DNA of 64,000 nucleotides from CBEUVQ01 sp965546615 (GCA_965546615.1 CBEUVQ010000001.1:56453-120452); one strand, 5' to 3'. Positions 9,035 to 18,211 are shown, numbered from the stretch's first letter. The notes: generated from the sequence alone by a model not told the origin. Numbers and translations are program-made.

Positions 9035-9448
9035 TCATTTACCTTCTTCAGCGGTTTTAAGCCCGTTAAGCCGGTTGACGGGGCGAAGAATTTTGTTCAG
9101 CCGCACTGCAAACATGTCGTTAATAACCAGAACTTCACCGCGGGCAAAATGCTGATTATTAACATAGACATCGGCCGCCTCCCCGGCCGGTTTAGTTAAT
9201 TCCAGCACCGATCCGGTTTCCAGGTTTAGTAAATCTTTAATCTTCAGCTTAGTCTGCCCCAGTTCGGCATAGATTTCTAAAACAATATTCTCAAAATGGG
9301 ATAAGCTGGATTTAATACCCCGCCCGTCGGCAGCAGCGGCAAGCGGAGGGAATACCACCGGCTTAACGGTGGCTCTCCCGGTTTGCTCCGCTTCTGCCAA
9401 ATCGTTCATTTTTTCCACCAAAGCTTCAATTTCTTGTTCGCTCATCAT
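9035..9448 (-). CDS. fliN: flagellar motor switch protein FliN, short form with FliM-like N-terminal peptide
   Basis: C-ring switch protein of 137 aa. Residues about 55-128 form a SpoA domain of FliN type (LGQTKLKIKDLLNLETGSV followed by VLVINDMFAVRLNKIL). The N-terminus MMSEQEIEALVEKMNDL resembles the CheY-P-binding peptide of FliM and FliY (consensus LSQDEIDALL), which ordinary FliN lacks. A short linker joins the two, with no CheC-like middle domain. It occupies the place of fliM-fliY-cheY between fliL and fliO, and no fliM is present in this window. The function as a switch component is secure; CheY-P binding is inferred. Confidence 0.88.
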   Translation of the reverse strand: MMSEQEIEALVEKMNDLAEAEQTGRATVKPVVFPPLAAAADGRGIKSSLSHFENIVLEIYAELGQTKLKIKDLLNLETGSVLELTKPAGEAADVYVNNQHFARGEVLVINDMFAVRLNKILRPVNRLNGLKTAEEGK

Positions 9449-9459
9449 TAAGTAATCAC

Positions 9460-9924
9460 CTACTGAGTGAGGTATTCAGTAAAATAAACGCGGGTTATTT
9501 TACCTTTTTTCAGCTGTTTATTTATTTCCGCAGTCATCTCACGCTGAACATTTTCAATACTGTCGGGAGGCTGCACATCTGCTAATTTTTTAGTGCGCAG
9601 CAGCGCAATGATGTTATGCTGCAGAATGTGTTTGTTTTCGGCCAGCTCTTCTGCCAATCCCTTTTGGTCTTCGGCATACTCCAGCACCGCAGTACACCGC
9701 AAATAATGCATGCCGCTGGAGTCTGCCAAATTGACCAGCATCTCACCCATGGCAAAACTGGCCAGCGCAGGCGGCGGCTCAGCACCGGTCGGCTTCATAA
9801 ATACAAAGTAGCCCGCAACCGCACCGCCAAGAAGCATGTTAAGAGATAACAGCAGAATGACAATAAACTTAAAATAAGAGCGGGATTTTTGTTCTTTTTT
9901 AGGTTCAGCGGATTCCTTCGGCAC
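9460..9924 (-). CDS. fliL: flagellar basal body-associated protein FliL
   Basis: Single-pass membrane protein of 154 aa with a charged cytoplasmic N-terminus, a TM helix at about residues 18-40 and a FliL domain to the C-terminus (LVNLADSSGMHYLRCTAVLE, ending ITRVYFTEYLTQ). FliL surrounds the stator and supports torque. The start is GTG with AGGTGAGGT upstream. It lies between flgE and fliN in the operon. Confidence 0.93.
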   Translation of the reverse strand: MPKESAEPKKEQKSRSYFKFIVILLLSLNMLLGGAVAGYFVFMKPTGAEPPPALASFAMGEMLVNLADSSGMHYLRCTAVLEYAEDQKGLAEELAENKHILQHNIIALLRTKKLADVQPPDSIENVQREMTAEINKQLKKGKITRVYFTEYLTQ

Positions 9925-9968
9925 TTTTGATACCTCACCTTATTATAATTTATTTTTATCAAACAAAG

Positions 9969-10733
9969 TTATCGTTTTAAATTAACAAGTTCTTCCAATA
10001 ACTGATCAGAAACGGTAATGGTGCGCGCATTGGCTTGAAAGCCGCGCTGCGTGGTAATCATATTTACAAACTCATCGGATAAATCAACATTGGACATTTC
10101 CAAATAACCGGAAGCAATTTTGGCACCGGCTGCAGCGGCAGTATCGTGGGTTGCAGCACCGGAAGCAGCTGTTTCACTGTATAAGTTGTTTCCTTCCTTC
10201 TGCAGCCCTTCGTAGTTATCAAAGGTAGCAATGCCGATTGTTGCTGCTGCTGTGGTATTACCGTTAATGTAGATGTTGCCGTTGTCATCAATGGAAATTT
10301 CATTAACCCCGGTTAAACCGGTTATTTGCGCCCCGGTGTCATCACAAATATGATAGCCGTCTGAATTAACCAATTCACCGGCTTCCGTTAAGAAAAACAC
10401 ACCGTCACGGGAATAATACTCGTTACCCGCTCCGTCCTGCACGATAAACATCCCGCTGCCTTGAATGGCTACATCCAGCGTCCGCCCGGTGCTCTGCAGC
10501 GCCCCGCCGGCTGTGTTTCTGGAAATACTGCTGATTTTTGTACCCGTGCCGACCTGGCTGGGATTGTTGACAGCACTGGCTGCCCGCTGCGTTTGATAAA
10601 GCTGATCTTGAAAGTTTGCCCGTTCCGCTTTAAATCCAACGGTATTGACGTTGGCAATGTTGTTGCCGATAACATCCATCTTGGTGCGGTGCGTGCCTAA
10701 TCCGGCCACACCGGAATATAAAGATCTCAGCAT
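9969..10733 (-). CDS. flgE: flagellar hook protein FlgE (short, B. subtilis type)
   Basis: Rod/hook family protein of 254 aa. The N-terminal MLRSLYSGVAGLGTHRTKMD with VIGNNIANVNTVGFK is the family signature; the middle has TLDVAIQGSGMFIV; the C-terminal YLEMSNVDLSDEFVNMITTQRGFQANARTI is the polymerisation helix. The length is close to the short hook protein of B. subtilis rather than the roughly 400 aa enterobacterial FlgE. Its place after flgD and the TIGR02530-type gene identifies it as the hook rather than the distal rod protein FlgG. Confidence 0.88.
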   Translation of the reverse strand: MLRSLYSGVAGLGTHRTKMDVIGNNIANVNTVGFKAERANFQDQLYQTQRAASAVNNPSQVGTGTKISSISRNTAGGALQSTGRTLDVAIQGSGMFIVQDGAGNEYYSRDGVFFLTEAGELVNSDGYHICDDTGAQITGLTGVNEISIDDNGNIYINGNTTAAATIGIATFDNYEGLQKEGNNLYSETAASGAATHDTAAAAGAKIASGYLEMSNVDLSDEFVNMITTQRGFQANARTITVSDQLLEELVNLKR

Positions 10734-10814
10734 ATTTTAATTTGCCCTCCTTGGAATTTTCTTTTGGCCGCGTCAATCGGTCGGCGGCCGACAGCCTCCT
10801 TGCGGGCCGGCTGT

Positions 10815-11204
10815 TTATTTAATAATTACCGCACTGTCAATATTGGTAAAAATGTGATCTTTTAAGCTCTGCCCGTCCACTGCGGTAACCACCGTTTTGT
10901 TTTTTACGCTGGCAATTAACGCCAAATCACCGTAAATTAACAGCGAATCGCGCGCTCCTTTGGCCTCTGCCTGCATTACCGCTTGGTTAATTTTAGCCAT
11001 ATCCGTCGGTCCCAGCGCAATATTGCGTTCACTCAGCCGCTTTTGGGCATGAGCCGATAATTTTACTCCCTGCTGCTTTTGGGTTTCTGTATGCAGCAGC
11101 TCGGCAAAATTACTTCTTTTAATATCCGCCTGTTTAACGGTACTGCTCTTTAGCGACGGCTTTAGCGGTTGCGGTTGAGGCAGCCGGTTTATAATGCCGG
11201 TCAA
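10815..11204 (-). CDS. flagellar operon protein, TIGR02530 family
   Basis: Protein of 129 aa belonging to the small conserved family of unknown biochemical function found next to flgD in Bacillota flagellar operons. Diagnostic stretches are SAHAQKRLSERNI, KGARDSLLIYGDLALIASVKN and the ending HIFTNIDSAVI. It is soluble, with no signal or membrane segment. The start is TTG with AGGAGGAGG upstream. It is flanked by flgD and flgE, so a role in hook assembly is a reasonable inference. Confidence 0.88.
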   Translation of the reverse strand: MTGIINRLPQPQPLKPSLKSSTVKQADIKRSNFAELLHTETQKQQGVKLSAHAQKRLSERNIALGPTDMAKINQAVMQAEAKGARDSLLIYGDLALIASVKNKTVVTAVDGQSLKDHIFTNIDSAVIIK

Positions 11205-11216
11205 TTGTTCCTCCTC

Positions 11217-11732
11217 CTAGTCAGTTGTTTGATTTTCGTCAGCAGATTGTTCCGCTTGTGTGCTGCTCAATTCTTCAGCCAAAGCGGCAGCCAGTTTTGA
11301 TATCATCTCTTCAGAATTGCCAGGTTGTGAAACTTCTTCTACCGCCAACACCTGATTTAACGGATAAGCTGTACCGTTTACCACTACCTGCACCGTTTCG
11401 CCCTGGGTAATTACCCTTTCCACCAACCCGGTTACTGTTTCGTCACCGACAGCCACCGACACCTGCTTGCCCAACATTGCCGAGCCTTGGTTTAACTGCT
11501 GCAGCTGCAGCATTTCGCCAAACTGATCATTCAGATTGGTGAGCTGTTCCAGCGTGGTAAACTGCGCCATCTGACTGACAAACTTATCGGAATCCATTGG
11601 TGATGTCGGATCTTGATTTTTCAGCTGCTCAATCATAATGCGCAAAAAAGCATCTTTATCCAGCACCTGCTTGGGCTGCCGTGTTTGATTTTCCTGATAA
11701 TAAAGGTCGCTGTTGACTGATGTTACTCCCAT
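11217..11732 (-). CDS. flgD: flagellar hook cap / hook assembly protein FlgD
   Basis: Hook scaffold protein of 171 aa. The N-terminal FlgD signature is clear: LDKDAFLRIMIEQLKNQDPT then MDSDKFVSQMAQFTTLEQ, followed by a small domain with MLGKQVSVAVGDETVTGLVE. It caps the growing hook and is discarded when the hook is complete. It is shorter than enterobacterial FlgD because the C-terminal Tudor/Fn-like domain is reduced. It follows fliK and precedes the TIGR02530-type gene. Confidence 0.93.
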   Translation of the reverse strand: MGVTSVNSDLYYQENQTRQPKQVLDKDAFLRIMIEQLKNQDPTSPMDSDKFVSQMAQFTTLEQLTNLNDQFGEMLQLQQLNQGSAMLGKQVSVAVGDETVTGLVERVITQGETVQVVVNGTAYPLNQVLAVEEVSQPGNSEEMISKLAAALAEELSSTQAEQSADENQTTD

Positions 11733-11745
11733 CTTACCCCTTCTT

Positions 11746-13080
11746 TCAAATCAAAAGATTTACGCTGCTGTCAGCCGCTTTAGCAGCACCGGCTGCAATC
11801 TCATTCACCGGTGTGCCGGTGTCATAAGAACGGTAGGCAGTGGTTTCCCAGCGGTTTTGCTTCGGCTGCCGGTAGTATCCGCCGCCGCCCGATCGACCGC
11901 CCTGCTGGCCTAAAAAGACAGCCGCTTCATTAAGCTTGACAGACTGCTGGGCCAGTGCATCCCTTATTTGAGGCAGTGCTGCTTCCAGCGCCTCTTTGGC
12001 ATGCACGCTGGCAGTATAAATGTGGGTGTTTAACTCACCGCGCTGATAGGTCAACCTCACGGTCACTTCACCCAAATGCTCCGGCTCCAGCTTTAAGCGC
12101 ATAACTGCCGCTTGATTATTCTGTCTGTGCAGCGAAACTTCTTTCAGCATATTGACCAGCCGCTCAGCCAACTGATTGATCGGCACGGCATCTTCCGGTT
12201 GACGGTAAGCACCGTTCAATGCCGGCACTGCTGTGTTCACTGAGAAGTTTACCGTTGACCGAGTCTGATTAACTGTTTGCTGATTTAGTTCTTTTGCAGC
12301 CATCTGATCTGTAAACTGCTGATTATTTTGGTTAGTACTGCGGCCCGCCGATTGTTCAATCGGCCTTGCGTCTGCGGCAAGCTGTCTTTCCAAAGCAGCA
12401 TTCATCGCTTCCGGCTTGGCAACAACCTGCTTATTTCCTTGATTTAACGGCAGCGGTTCAACTTGACCGGTTGTTGTTTCCGTTTTAGCGGTTGTTTCTG
12501 CAAGCGGCTTAAGCTGCTGATTGGTTAAAAAAGTTTTTAATTCCTCAAAAGTTTGCTGATTAACAGATCCGCCTTTTTGTATCAGCTGATTCAGTTGGTT
12601 TAATAAATACAGTTTTTGTTCTGCCGACAGCTCTTTTACGCCGTTCAACAGTGCTTCCGGTTGGTTGGGCAGTTCAGCATCAGCAGATTTTAAAGTCGTC
12701 AGCAAATTCTGCAGAGCGTTGAGCAATTCGGTCGAAAGCGGTTCCGCAGCTCTCACTGCCGTTTGCTCAGCTGACATCGGTTGTTCATTCACCGACTTAG
12801 CCAACAGTCCGAATAATTCCGGAGCAGGAAGGCCATCATTTACCGGCTGTGCTGTCAATACATGCGGCAGCACATCACTCTCTTCCAACAGCGATTGCCG
12901 ATCATCATTTTGCTGACCGGTATTCTGCTGATCGCCTTCAGCATCCTGTCCGGCAAACAGCAATGCTGCCAGAGCGTTTATAAAATCTTCGGATACAGTG
13001 CCGCCACCGCTGCTGCTTTGGGTGCCAATATTTTGTTTGCCGTTAACCTGCTGTAAAATATCAATACCTGATGTTATCAC
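11746..13080 (-). CDS. fliK: flagellar hook-length control protein FliK
   Basis: Protein of 444 aa rich in Gln, Asn and Ala with little order over residues 1-300, as expected for the FliK ruler. The conserved C-terminal domain (about 310-410) has LKLEPEHLGEVTVRLTYQRG followed by KEALEAALPQIRDALAQQSV, the FliK C-terminal signature that contacts FlhB to end hook growth. The start is GTG with GGGGGTG upstream. It lies between fliJ and flgD. Confidence 0.92.
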   Translation of the reverse strand: MITSGIDILQQVNGKQNIGTQSSSGGGTVSEDFINALAALLFAGQDAEGDQQNTGQQNDDRQSLLEESDVLPHVLTAQPVNDGLPAPELFGLLAKSVNEQPMSAEQTAVRAAEPLSTELLNALQNLLTTLKSADAELPNQPEALLNGVKELSAEQKLYLLNQLNQLIQKGGSVNQQTFEELKTFLTNQQLKPLAETTAKTETTTGQVEPLPLNQGNKQVVAKPEAMNAALERQLAADARPIEQSAGRSTNQNNQQFTDQMAAKELNQQTVNQTRSTVNFSVNTAVPALNGAYRQPEDAVPINQLAERLVNMLKEVSLHRQNNQAAVMRLKLEPEHLGEVTVRLTYQRGELNTHIYTASVHAKEALEAALPQIRDALAQQSVKLNEAAVFLGQQGGRSGGGGYYRQPKQNRWETTAYRSYDTGTPVNEIAAGAAKAADSSVNLLI

Positions 13081-13128
13081 CTAAAATTCACCCCCTTTCT
13101 AGTATATAAATTATATATACAGTTAAAT

Positions 13129-13560
13129 TTATTGGTGCCTGCGGTTAAACATACCGGTGGCCAGCTCGTCGGTAAGCTTGGCCTCCGCTAAATTAAGCTG
13201 ATACTGATAATCATTAAACTGCTTTTCTTTCAGCTTTTCCAGCACCAAGCGCTGTTTTCTGGCCTCCATTGTCTGCCTGCGGGCTTCGTTCAGCTTTTGC
13301 TCCGCCAGCTGTGCTAAGCGCATTTGATTGCTCATGCGGTTTACTAAATGCTCCCGATACATCGCTGAATGCAGGCGGCTGTTTAAGGCTTGTCCACCGC
13401 TATCGTTATATGATTGTTCCAGTGCGGTTTTGGTTGCAGCGAGCTCCGCCTGCCGTTCTTGGTACAGGTGCTGCGCCCGGGATTGAGCCAAAAGCTTTTG
13501 CTGTTCACTTTCTATCCGCTGCTGCAGCACAGTTTCCAAACGGAATGCAAATTTTTTCAT
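13129..13560 (-). CDS. fliJ: flagellar export chaperone/ATPase stalk protein FliJ
   Basis: Coiled-coil protein of 143 aa beginning MKKFAFRLETVLQQRIESEQ, the typical FliJ start, and helical throughout with heptad-like Leu/Glu/Gln/Arg patterns. FliJ acts as the central stalk of the FliI hexamer and links it to FlhA. Its ATG overlaps the last base of the fliI stop (TGATG), indicating coupled translation. Confidence 0.92.
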   Translation of the reverse strand: MKKFAFRLETVLQQRIESEQQKLLAQSRAQHLYQERQAELAATKTALEQSYNDSGGQALNSRLHSAMYREHLVNRMSNQMRLAQLAEQKLNEARRQTMEARKQRLVLEKLKEKQFNDYQYQLNLAEAKLTDELATGMFNRRHQ

Positions 13561-14894
13561 CAGTCACCCTCCGCAGCCAAATGATACATTGTTTCCAGCG
13601 ATTGGCTGTAATCGCTGTACTCATCAGGCTTTTGCGTTAAAAAGCCGACAATATCCTGATATTTGCTGATCGCTAAATCAATTTTCGGGTTGGAACCGTG
13701 CACATACGCACCGATATTGATTAAGTCCTCAGATTCTCTGTAAACAGCAAGCAGTTCTTTAATTTTGCCGGCAGCACTGACATGCAGCGGCTCAACGATA
13801 TCCGGCATTACCCGGCTGACGCTGTTTAACACGTCAACAGAGGGATAATGGTTTTTGGCGGCCAAGGTGCGGGATAACACCAAGTGACCGTCCAGCATCC
13901 CGCGCACCGCGTCGGCAATCGGTTCATTCATGTCATCCCCGTCCACCAGCACGGTATAAAAGGCAGTAATTGAACCGTTTTGCCCCATACCCGAACGTTC
14001 CAAAAGTTTGGGCAGCAGCGCAAACACCGAAGGGGTATAACCTCTGGTCGCAGGAGGTTCGCCCACCGCCAAGCCCACCTCGCGCTGCGCCATGGCAAAC
14101 CTCGTTACCGAATCCATTAACAGCATCACATCTTTGCCCTGATCACGGAAATACTCCGCAACAGCAGTGGCAACATAAGCCCCTTTAAGCCGCACCAGCG
14201 CCGGCTGATCAGAGGTAGCGGCAATAATTACTGATTTTTTTAAACCCTCCGGACCGAGATCGGTTTCAATAAAATCAAGCACCTCGCGGCCGCGCTCGCC
14301 GATCAGCGCAATTACGTTTACATCGGCGCTGCAGTGTTTGGCAATCATGCCCAAAAGCGTACTTTTACCAACACCGCTGCCGGCAAAAATGCCGATGCGT
14401 TGGCCGCAGCCGCAGGTTAACAGTGTATCAATCGCCCTTATTCCGGTAGGCAGCACACTTTTAATGCGCCGACGCTTTAACGGGTTGGGCGGGGCGTTAT
14501 CCACCGGAAACAGCATGCCGGCATCAGCCGGCACCGTGCCGTCAATCGGCTGACCCAAACCGTCCAGCACCCGGCCGAGCAAATGCTCGCCCACCCGCAC
14601 CGAAAAAGGCTTGCCGGTGGGAAACACAGTGCAGCCGGGGTAAATACCCTTTAACTCGCCCAGCGGCATCAAAAGCGAGCTGCGGTTTTTAAAGCCCACC
14701 ACTTCGGCATATACCGGCTGCTCTTCGCCCGGCACTTTGATGTGGCAAATCTCGCCGATGCGGGCGTTAATGCCCTGCACTTCTACCGTCAACCCAACCA
14801 CCCGGGTGACTTTACCCAATAATTTGATTGGTTGGACGCGCCGCAGCCGCCGGCGGATATCTTCCAGATTTACCGTTACCTGCAAAAAACTCAC
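13560..14894 (-). CDS. fliI: flagellar export ATPase FliI
   Basis: F1-type ATPase of 444 aa that energises flagellar protein export. Walker A is GIFAGSGVGKSTLLGMI (near residue 170), Walker B is KDVMLLMDSVTRFAMAQREV, and EPPATRGYTPSVFALLPKLLER is diagnostic of FliI/SctN. The start is GTG. The 88 nt separating it from fliH hold a GTAG-type REP-like repeat. Confidence 0.97.
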   Translation of the reverse strand: MSFLQVTVNLEDIRRRLRRVQPIKLLGKVTRVVGLTVEVQGINARIGEICHIKVPGEEQPVYAEVVGFKNRSSLLMPLGELKGIYPGCTVFPTGKPFSVRVGEHLLGRVLDGLGQPIDGTVPADAGMLFPVDNAPPNPLKRRRIKSVLPTGIRAIDTLLTCGCGQRIGIFAGSGVGKSTLLGMIAKHCSADVNVIALIGERGREVLDFIETDLGPEGLKKSVIIAATSDQPALVRLKGAYVATAVAEYFRDQGKDVMLLMDSVTRFAMAQREVGLAVGEPPATRGYTPSVFALLPKLLERSGMGQNGSITAFYTVLVDGDDMNEPIADAVRGMLDGHLVLSRTLAAKNHYPSVDVLNSVSRVMPDIVEPLHVSAAGKIKELLAVYRESEDLINIGAYVHGSNPKIDLAISKYQDIVGFLTQKPDEYSDYSQSLETMYHLAAEGD

Positions 14895-14960
14895 CTGCTT
14901 AAATGGTTGTTTTTATCGCCATGTTTCGTTTAACATAGCGGCGAACGACGAAGCGTCTGC

Positions 14961-14986
14961 GGAACAACGTGGGCGTCGTTCCCTAC
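14961..14986 (-). repeat. GTAG-headed palindromic (REP-like) repeat at the end of fliH
   Basis: On the minus strand this reads GTAG followed by complementary arms (GGAACGACG pairing with a CGTTGTTCC arm) around a short CCCA-type loop, the same design as the copies near 37-38 kb and 42 kb. The fliH stop codon (TAG, 14985-14983) is made from the GTAG head of the repeat, so the repeat forms the very end of that gene. Confidence 0.75.
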
Positions 14987-15696
14987 TGCGACGGCAGAAC
15001 CGCCTGCAGCACTTCCTGCCAGCGGGCGTCAACAGTAGCATCTACCAAACCCTCGTCGGTGTCAACCAAACAGCCGCCCGGTTTAATGGTTTCATCAGCG
15101 ATGATTGTCAGCACCGCCCGCTGGGATAAGATTTCTTCCAGTTCCGCTTTTTTAGCGGTATAAATCGGCTGATCGGCAGGGTTAACATAAATGGTAATGC
15201 GTTCGCGGTCGCGCACCATTTGGACAGCTTCGGCGGCAGCCCGCATCACTGTTTCGGGATTTATCGTCAATTGAGCGGTTAGTACTTTTTCCGCAATTTC
15301 CACTGCCAGCGCAGTAATTTCGTCCTCCAGCGCATCAATGGTATCAGCACGGGCCTGCTCCGCCTGCGCCAAAACTTCACGGGCCTGCCGGCGGATTGCT
15401 TCCGCCTGCTGCTCTGCTTGATTGATACCGTCTTGATAGCCCTGGTGCTGAGCGCTGATTTTTAACTCTTCCGCTTCCGCCTTAGCTTTCTCCAGCAGAC
15501 TGTCTGCCTCCAGTCGGGCTTTTTGAATAATTTCCTGTGCCTGCTGCTCCGCCTGAGCATTTTTTTGTTGAATCATCTGCTCGTGATCATCGCGCTGTTC
15601 ATCCGGCGCTTCCGCCGGCTGCTCTGTGCGCAGCTCCAGCACCAGCGGGCAGCTGTCCACCGCCGCCCGTTTAATTAACCTAGACAATGATTGCAT
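14983..15696 (-). CDS. fliH: flagellar assembly protein FliH
   Basis: Peripheral stalk protein that tethers the FliI ATPase to the C-ring. From the ATG at 15696 (MQSLSRLIKRAAV, matching the usual FliH start) it has 237 aa; a TTG three codons in (15687) has better spacing to GGGGAGG. The start region overlaps the end of fliG. Residues about 40-130 are an Ala/Glu/Gln-rich coiled coil; the C-terminal half carries the V-ATPase subunit E-like FliH domain (LAVEIAEKVLTAQLTINPET, then CLVDTDEGLVDATVDARWQE). The stop codon lies inside a REP-like repeat, so the last residues may differ from the ancestral end. Confidence 0.91.
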   Translation of the reverse strand: MQSLSRLIKRAAVDSCPLVLELRTEQPAEAPDEQRDDHEQMIQQKNAQAEQQAQEIIQKARLEADSLLEKAKAEAEELKISAQHQGYQDGINQAEQQAEAIRRQAREVLAQAEQARADTIDALEDEITALAVEIAEKVLTAQLTINPETVMRAAAEAVQMVRDRERITIYVNPADQPIYTAKKAELEEILSQRAVLTIIADETIKPGGCLVDTDEGLVDATVDARWQEVLQAVLPSQ

Positions 15697-16687
15697 CCTC
15701 CCCGCCACGGGAGATGACAATCTCGCCGCTTTCTTCCAATCGGCGGATGACATTCACAATCTTTTGCTGTGCCTGCTCGACATCTCTTAAGCGCACCGGC
15801 CCCATGTATTCGATCTCTTCTTTAAGCATTTCGGAAGCCCGTTTTGACATATTTTTAAAGATACGGTTGTTAACTTCGGGGTTAGCTCCGCGCATTGCCA
15901 ACGCCAAATCTTTGGTATCCACTTCACGCAGCACCTTTTGAATAGAAACGTCGTGCAGCTTGACAATATCCTCGAAAATGAACATCATCCGGCGTACTTC
16001 TTCCGCCAAATCGGGGTCGGTTTTTTCCAGCTGCTCAAAAATAGTTTTCTCTGTCGCACGGTCTACTTTATTCAGAATATTCACCAAACTCTTCACGCCG
16101 CCGGTAACCGTTTCTTCGCTGGACACCACGGTAGAAAGCTTGCGCTCCAGCACTTTTTCCACTTCTTTGGCCACCTCGGGCGAAGTGCGGTCTAAAATTG
16201 CCACCCGACGGGCCACATCAGCCTGCACCTCCGGCGAAAGCTCAGAAAGCACAACGGCAGACTGATCCGGCTTTAAGTGGGCAATAATAAAGGCAACGGT
16301 CTGCGGGTGCTCATCCCGAATAAAGCCCACCAACTGCTTCGGATCAGATTTGCGCAGATTTTGAAAAGGTATTTGCCTTAAGCTCTGGGTAATTTTTTCC
16401 AATATCTCCGCTGTTTTAACCGGACCGACGGTTTTCTCCAAGAGTTCTTTGGCATAATCCAAACCGCCGCTGATTACATAAGCCCGCGCTTCCCGCAGCT
16501 GAAAGAACTCATTAATTACTTTATCAGTCACTTCATTGGGAATGCGGTCCATGTCGGTAATGACGCCGGTAATCCGTTCGATTTCATCATCATTAAAACC
16601 GTGCTTCAGCACTTTGGATGACAAATCGGCTCCCAAGCTCATCAACAAAACTGCTGCTTTTTCTTCACCTGATAAACTGACAGCCAT
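15680..16687 (-). CDS. fliG: flagellar motor switch protein FliG
   Basis: C-ring rotor protein of 335 aa with all three FliG domains: the N-terminal domain binding FliF (LSGEEKAAVLLMSLGADLSS), the middle domain with the EHPQTVAFIIAHLKP (EHPQR-type) motif, and the C-terminal torque helix (MRGANPEVNNRIFKNMSKRA and the following charged residues) that contacts MotA. It lies between fliF and fliH. Length is normal. Confidence 0.97.
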   Translation of the reverse strand: MAVSLSGEEKAAVLLMSLGADLSSKVLKHGFNDDEIERITGVITDMDRIPNEVTDKVINEFFQLREARAYVISGGLDYAKELLEKTVGPVKTAEILEKITQSLRQIPFQNLRKSDPKQLVGFIRDEHPQTVAFIIAHLKPDQSAVVLSELSPEVQADVARRVAILDRTSPEVAKEVEKVLERKLSTVVSSEETVTGGVKSLVNILNKVDRATEKTIFEQLEKTDPDLAEEVRRMMFIFEDIVKLHDVSIQKVLREVDTKDLALAMRGANPEVNNRIFKNMSKRASEMLKEEIEYMGPVRLRDVEQAQQKIVNVIRRLEESGEIVISRGGEDAIIV

Positions 16688-16693
16688 AACCGA

Positions 16694-18211
16694 TTACTCC
16701 TTCAACCAAAGTTTGATTATCTCCGCTACTTCCTCGGGGTTGCGTTTGGCATCTTCTTTCAAAATATCTTTGCGATCAGGCTCAATGGGAGCAGGCGGTT
16801 GAATCACGGCCTGTTCCGCATCGTCCGGAACATCAGGCACCACCAAATCCGATTGATCCTGCAGTTTTGCCTTCCGCCTTCTTCTGATTAAGAAAATAAC
16901 CAGCAGCAGAAGTATTAAGATTCCCGCACCAATGCCGATATAAGTATAAAGATTGTTTTCAGCAGCGGAACGGTCCTCAGCGCCAAAAGCTTCCAGTACA
17001 CCGGTATCAAAAGGCATCGTCTGCACAATAATCTCGTCCCCGCGGTCGGGTTGATAACCAACGGCGGCGGAAACCACTTGGCGCACTGCCTCAGTGTCAA
17101 CATTTATGTTGCTGTCCACAATTACCGAAGTTGAAATGCGTTTAACTGCCCCGGGCGGTTGATCAACAATTGTTTCTTCTCTGCTGTTTTCGTAGTTGGT
17201 AGTTGTTGATTCGTTCTCGTATTCACCGGTGCCTCCACCGACAAAGGGATATTCACTGCCCGGCATTTGCGAAGTAGTACCCACCGGCGCACCGGCACCG
17301 GTATTGCTGCCGCTGGCAGTGGTTTTCTGTTCGCTCACCGGCGCCCCTTCACTTACTTCGGTTAATTTGGTCTGCACTTTACTGAAATCAAGTTCCGCCG
17401 ATACCATCACTGTAGCTTTACCGGGCCCGAAAACTTGAGCGAGCAGCTGTTTCAGCCTTTTTTCGATGTCTTTTTCAAATTCCCGGCGCAGCTGTTGCTG
17501 CTGCTGCAGAAGCCCGCTCGGCAGGCCTTCCGTATCGCTCGCCGATATAATGAAGTCGTTCAGCGGCGTGCCGCTGCTGTCAATAATGTGGATGTTTTCA
17601 GAGGTCAAACCTTCCACACTGCCAATTAACAAATCGTTAATTCCCTTAATCTGAGTCTGCTCCAACTTCGCCATCGGTTTGAGCTTCAGCACCACCGAAG
17701 CGGAAGCAACCCCTTCCTCCTCAATAAAAACACTTTTGCGCGGCAGCACCAAATGCACCCGGGCTTGCTCTACCGCCTCGATAGATGTGATGGTACGCTG
17801 CAGTTCCCCCTGCAGCGCCCGTTGATAGGCAACCTGTTCGTCAAAATCGGTTTGGGCCAGTTTGCTCTGATCAAACAGTTCAAACCCCTGACCGGCACCG
17901 GGCAGTACACCTTCACTGGCCAGCTGCATGCGCAGTTCGTAAACCCGGTCTTCCGGAACCTCAATGGTGCGCCCCTGATCGGTAATTCTATATTTAACTT
18001 TTAGTTCTTTTAAATTTTCAGCAATTGCACCGGCTTGTTGTACATCTAAATCTGTAAAAAGCGGGGCATATTGGGGCCGTACAATAAAGCTCCCCAAATA
18101 AAACAAACATACAGCTATTGCAACCGTTACCAGCGCCGCAGCTGCTTTCTGTGTTTGGCTGAAATTCTGCCACCGCTCTCTCAACCCAGCCGGCAGGTCA
18201 CGAAGGTTCAA
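16694..18211 (-). CDS. fliF: flagellar MS-ring protein FliF
   Basis: MS-ring scaffold protein of 505 aa from the TTG at 18211; a GTG at 18220 lies within the ribosome site and is less likely. TM1 is at about residues 25-47, followed by the periplasmic ring-building motifs (LFTDLDVQQAGAIAENLKEL, VYELRMQLASEGVLPG, YQRALQGELQRTI), a Gly/Ser/Thr-rich loop near 310-350, TM2 at about 433-455, and the cytoplasmic tail that binds FliG (NPEEVAEIIKLWLKE). Confidence 0.97.
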   Translation of the reverse strand: MNLRDLPAGLRERWQNFSQTQKAAAALVTVAIAVCLFYLGSFIVRPQYAPLFTDLDVQQAGAIAENLKELKVKYRITDQGRTIEVPEDRVYELRMQLASEGVLPGAGQGFELFDQSKLAQTDFDEQVAYQRALQGELQRTITSIEAVEQARVHLVLPRKSVFIEEEGVASASVVLKLKPMAKLEQTQIKGINDLLIGSVEGLTSENIHIIDSSGTPLNDFIISASDTEGLPSGLLQQQQQLRREFEKDIEKRLKQLLAQVFGPGKATVMVSAELDFSKVQTKLTEVSEGAPVSEQKTTASGSNTGAGAPVGTTSQMPGSEYPFVGGGTGEYENESTTTNYENSREETIVDQPPGAVKRISTSVIVDSNINVDTEAVRQVVSAAVGYQPDRGDEIIVQTMPFDTGVLEAFGAEDRSAAENNLYTYIGIGAGILILLLLVIFLIRRRRKAKLQDQSDLVVPDVPDDAEQAVIQPPAPIEPDRKDILKEDAKRNPEEVAEIIKLWLKE

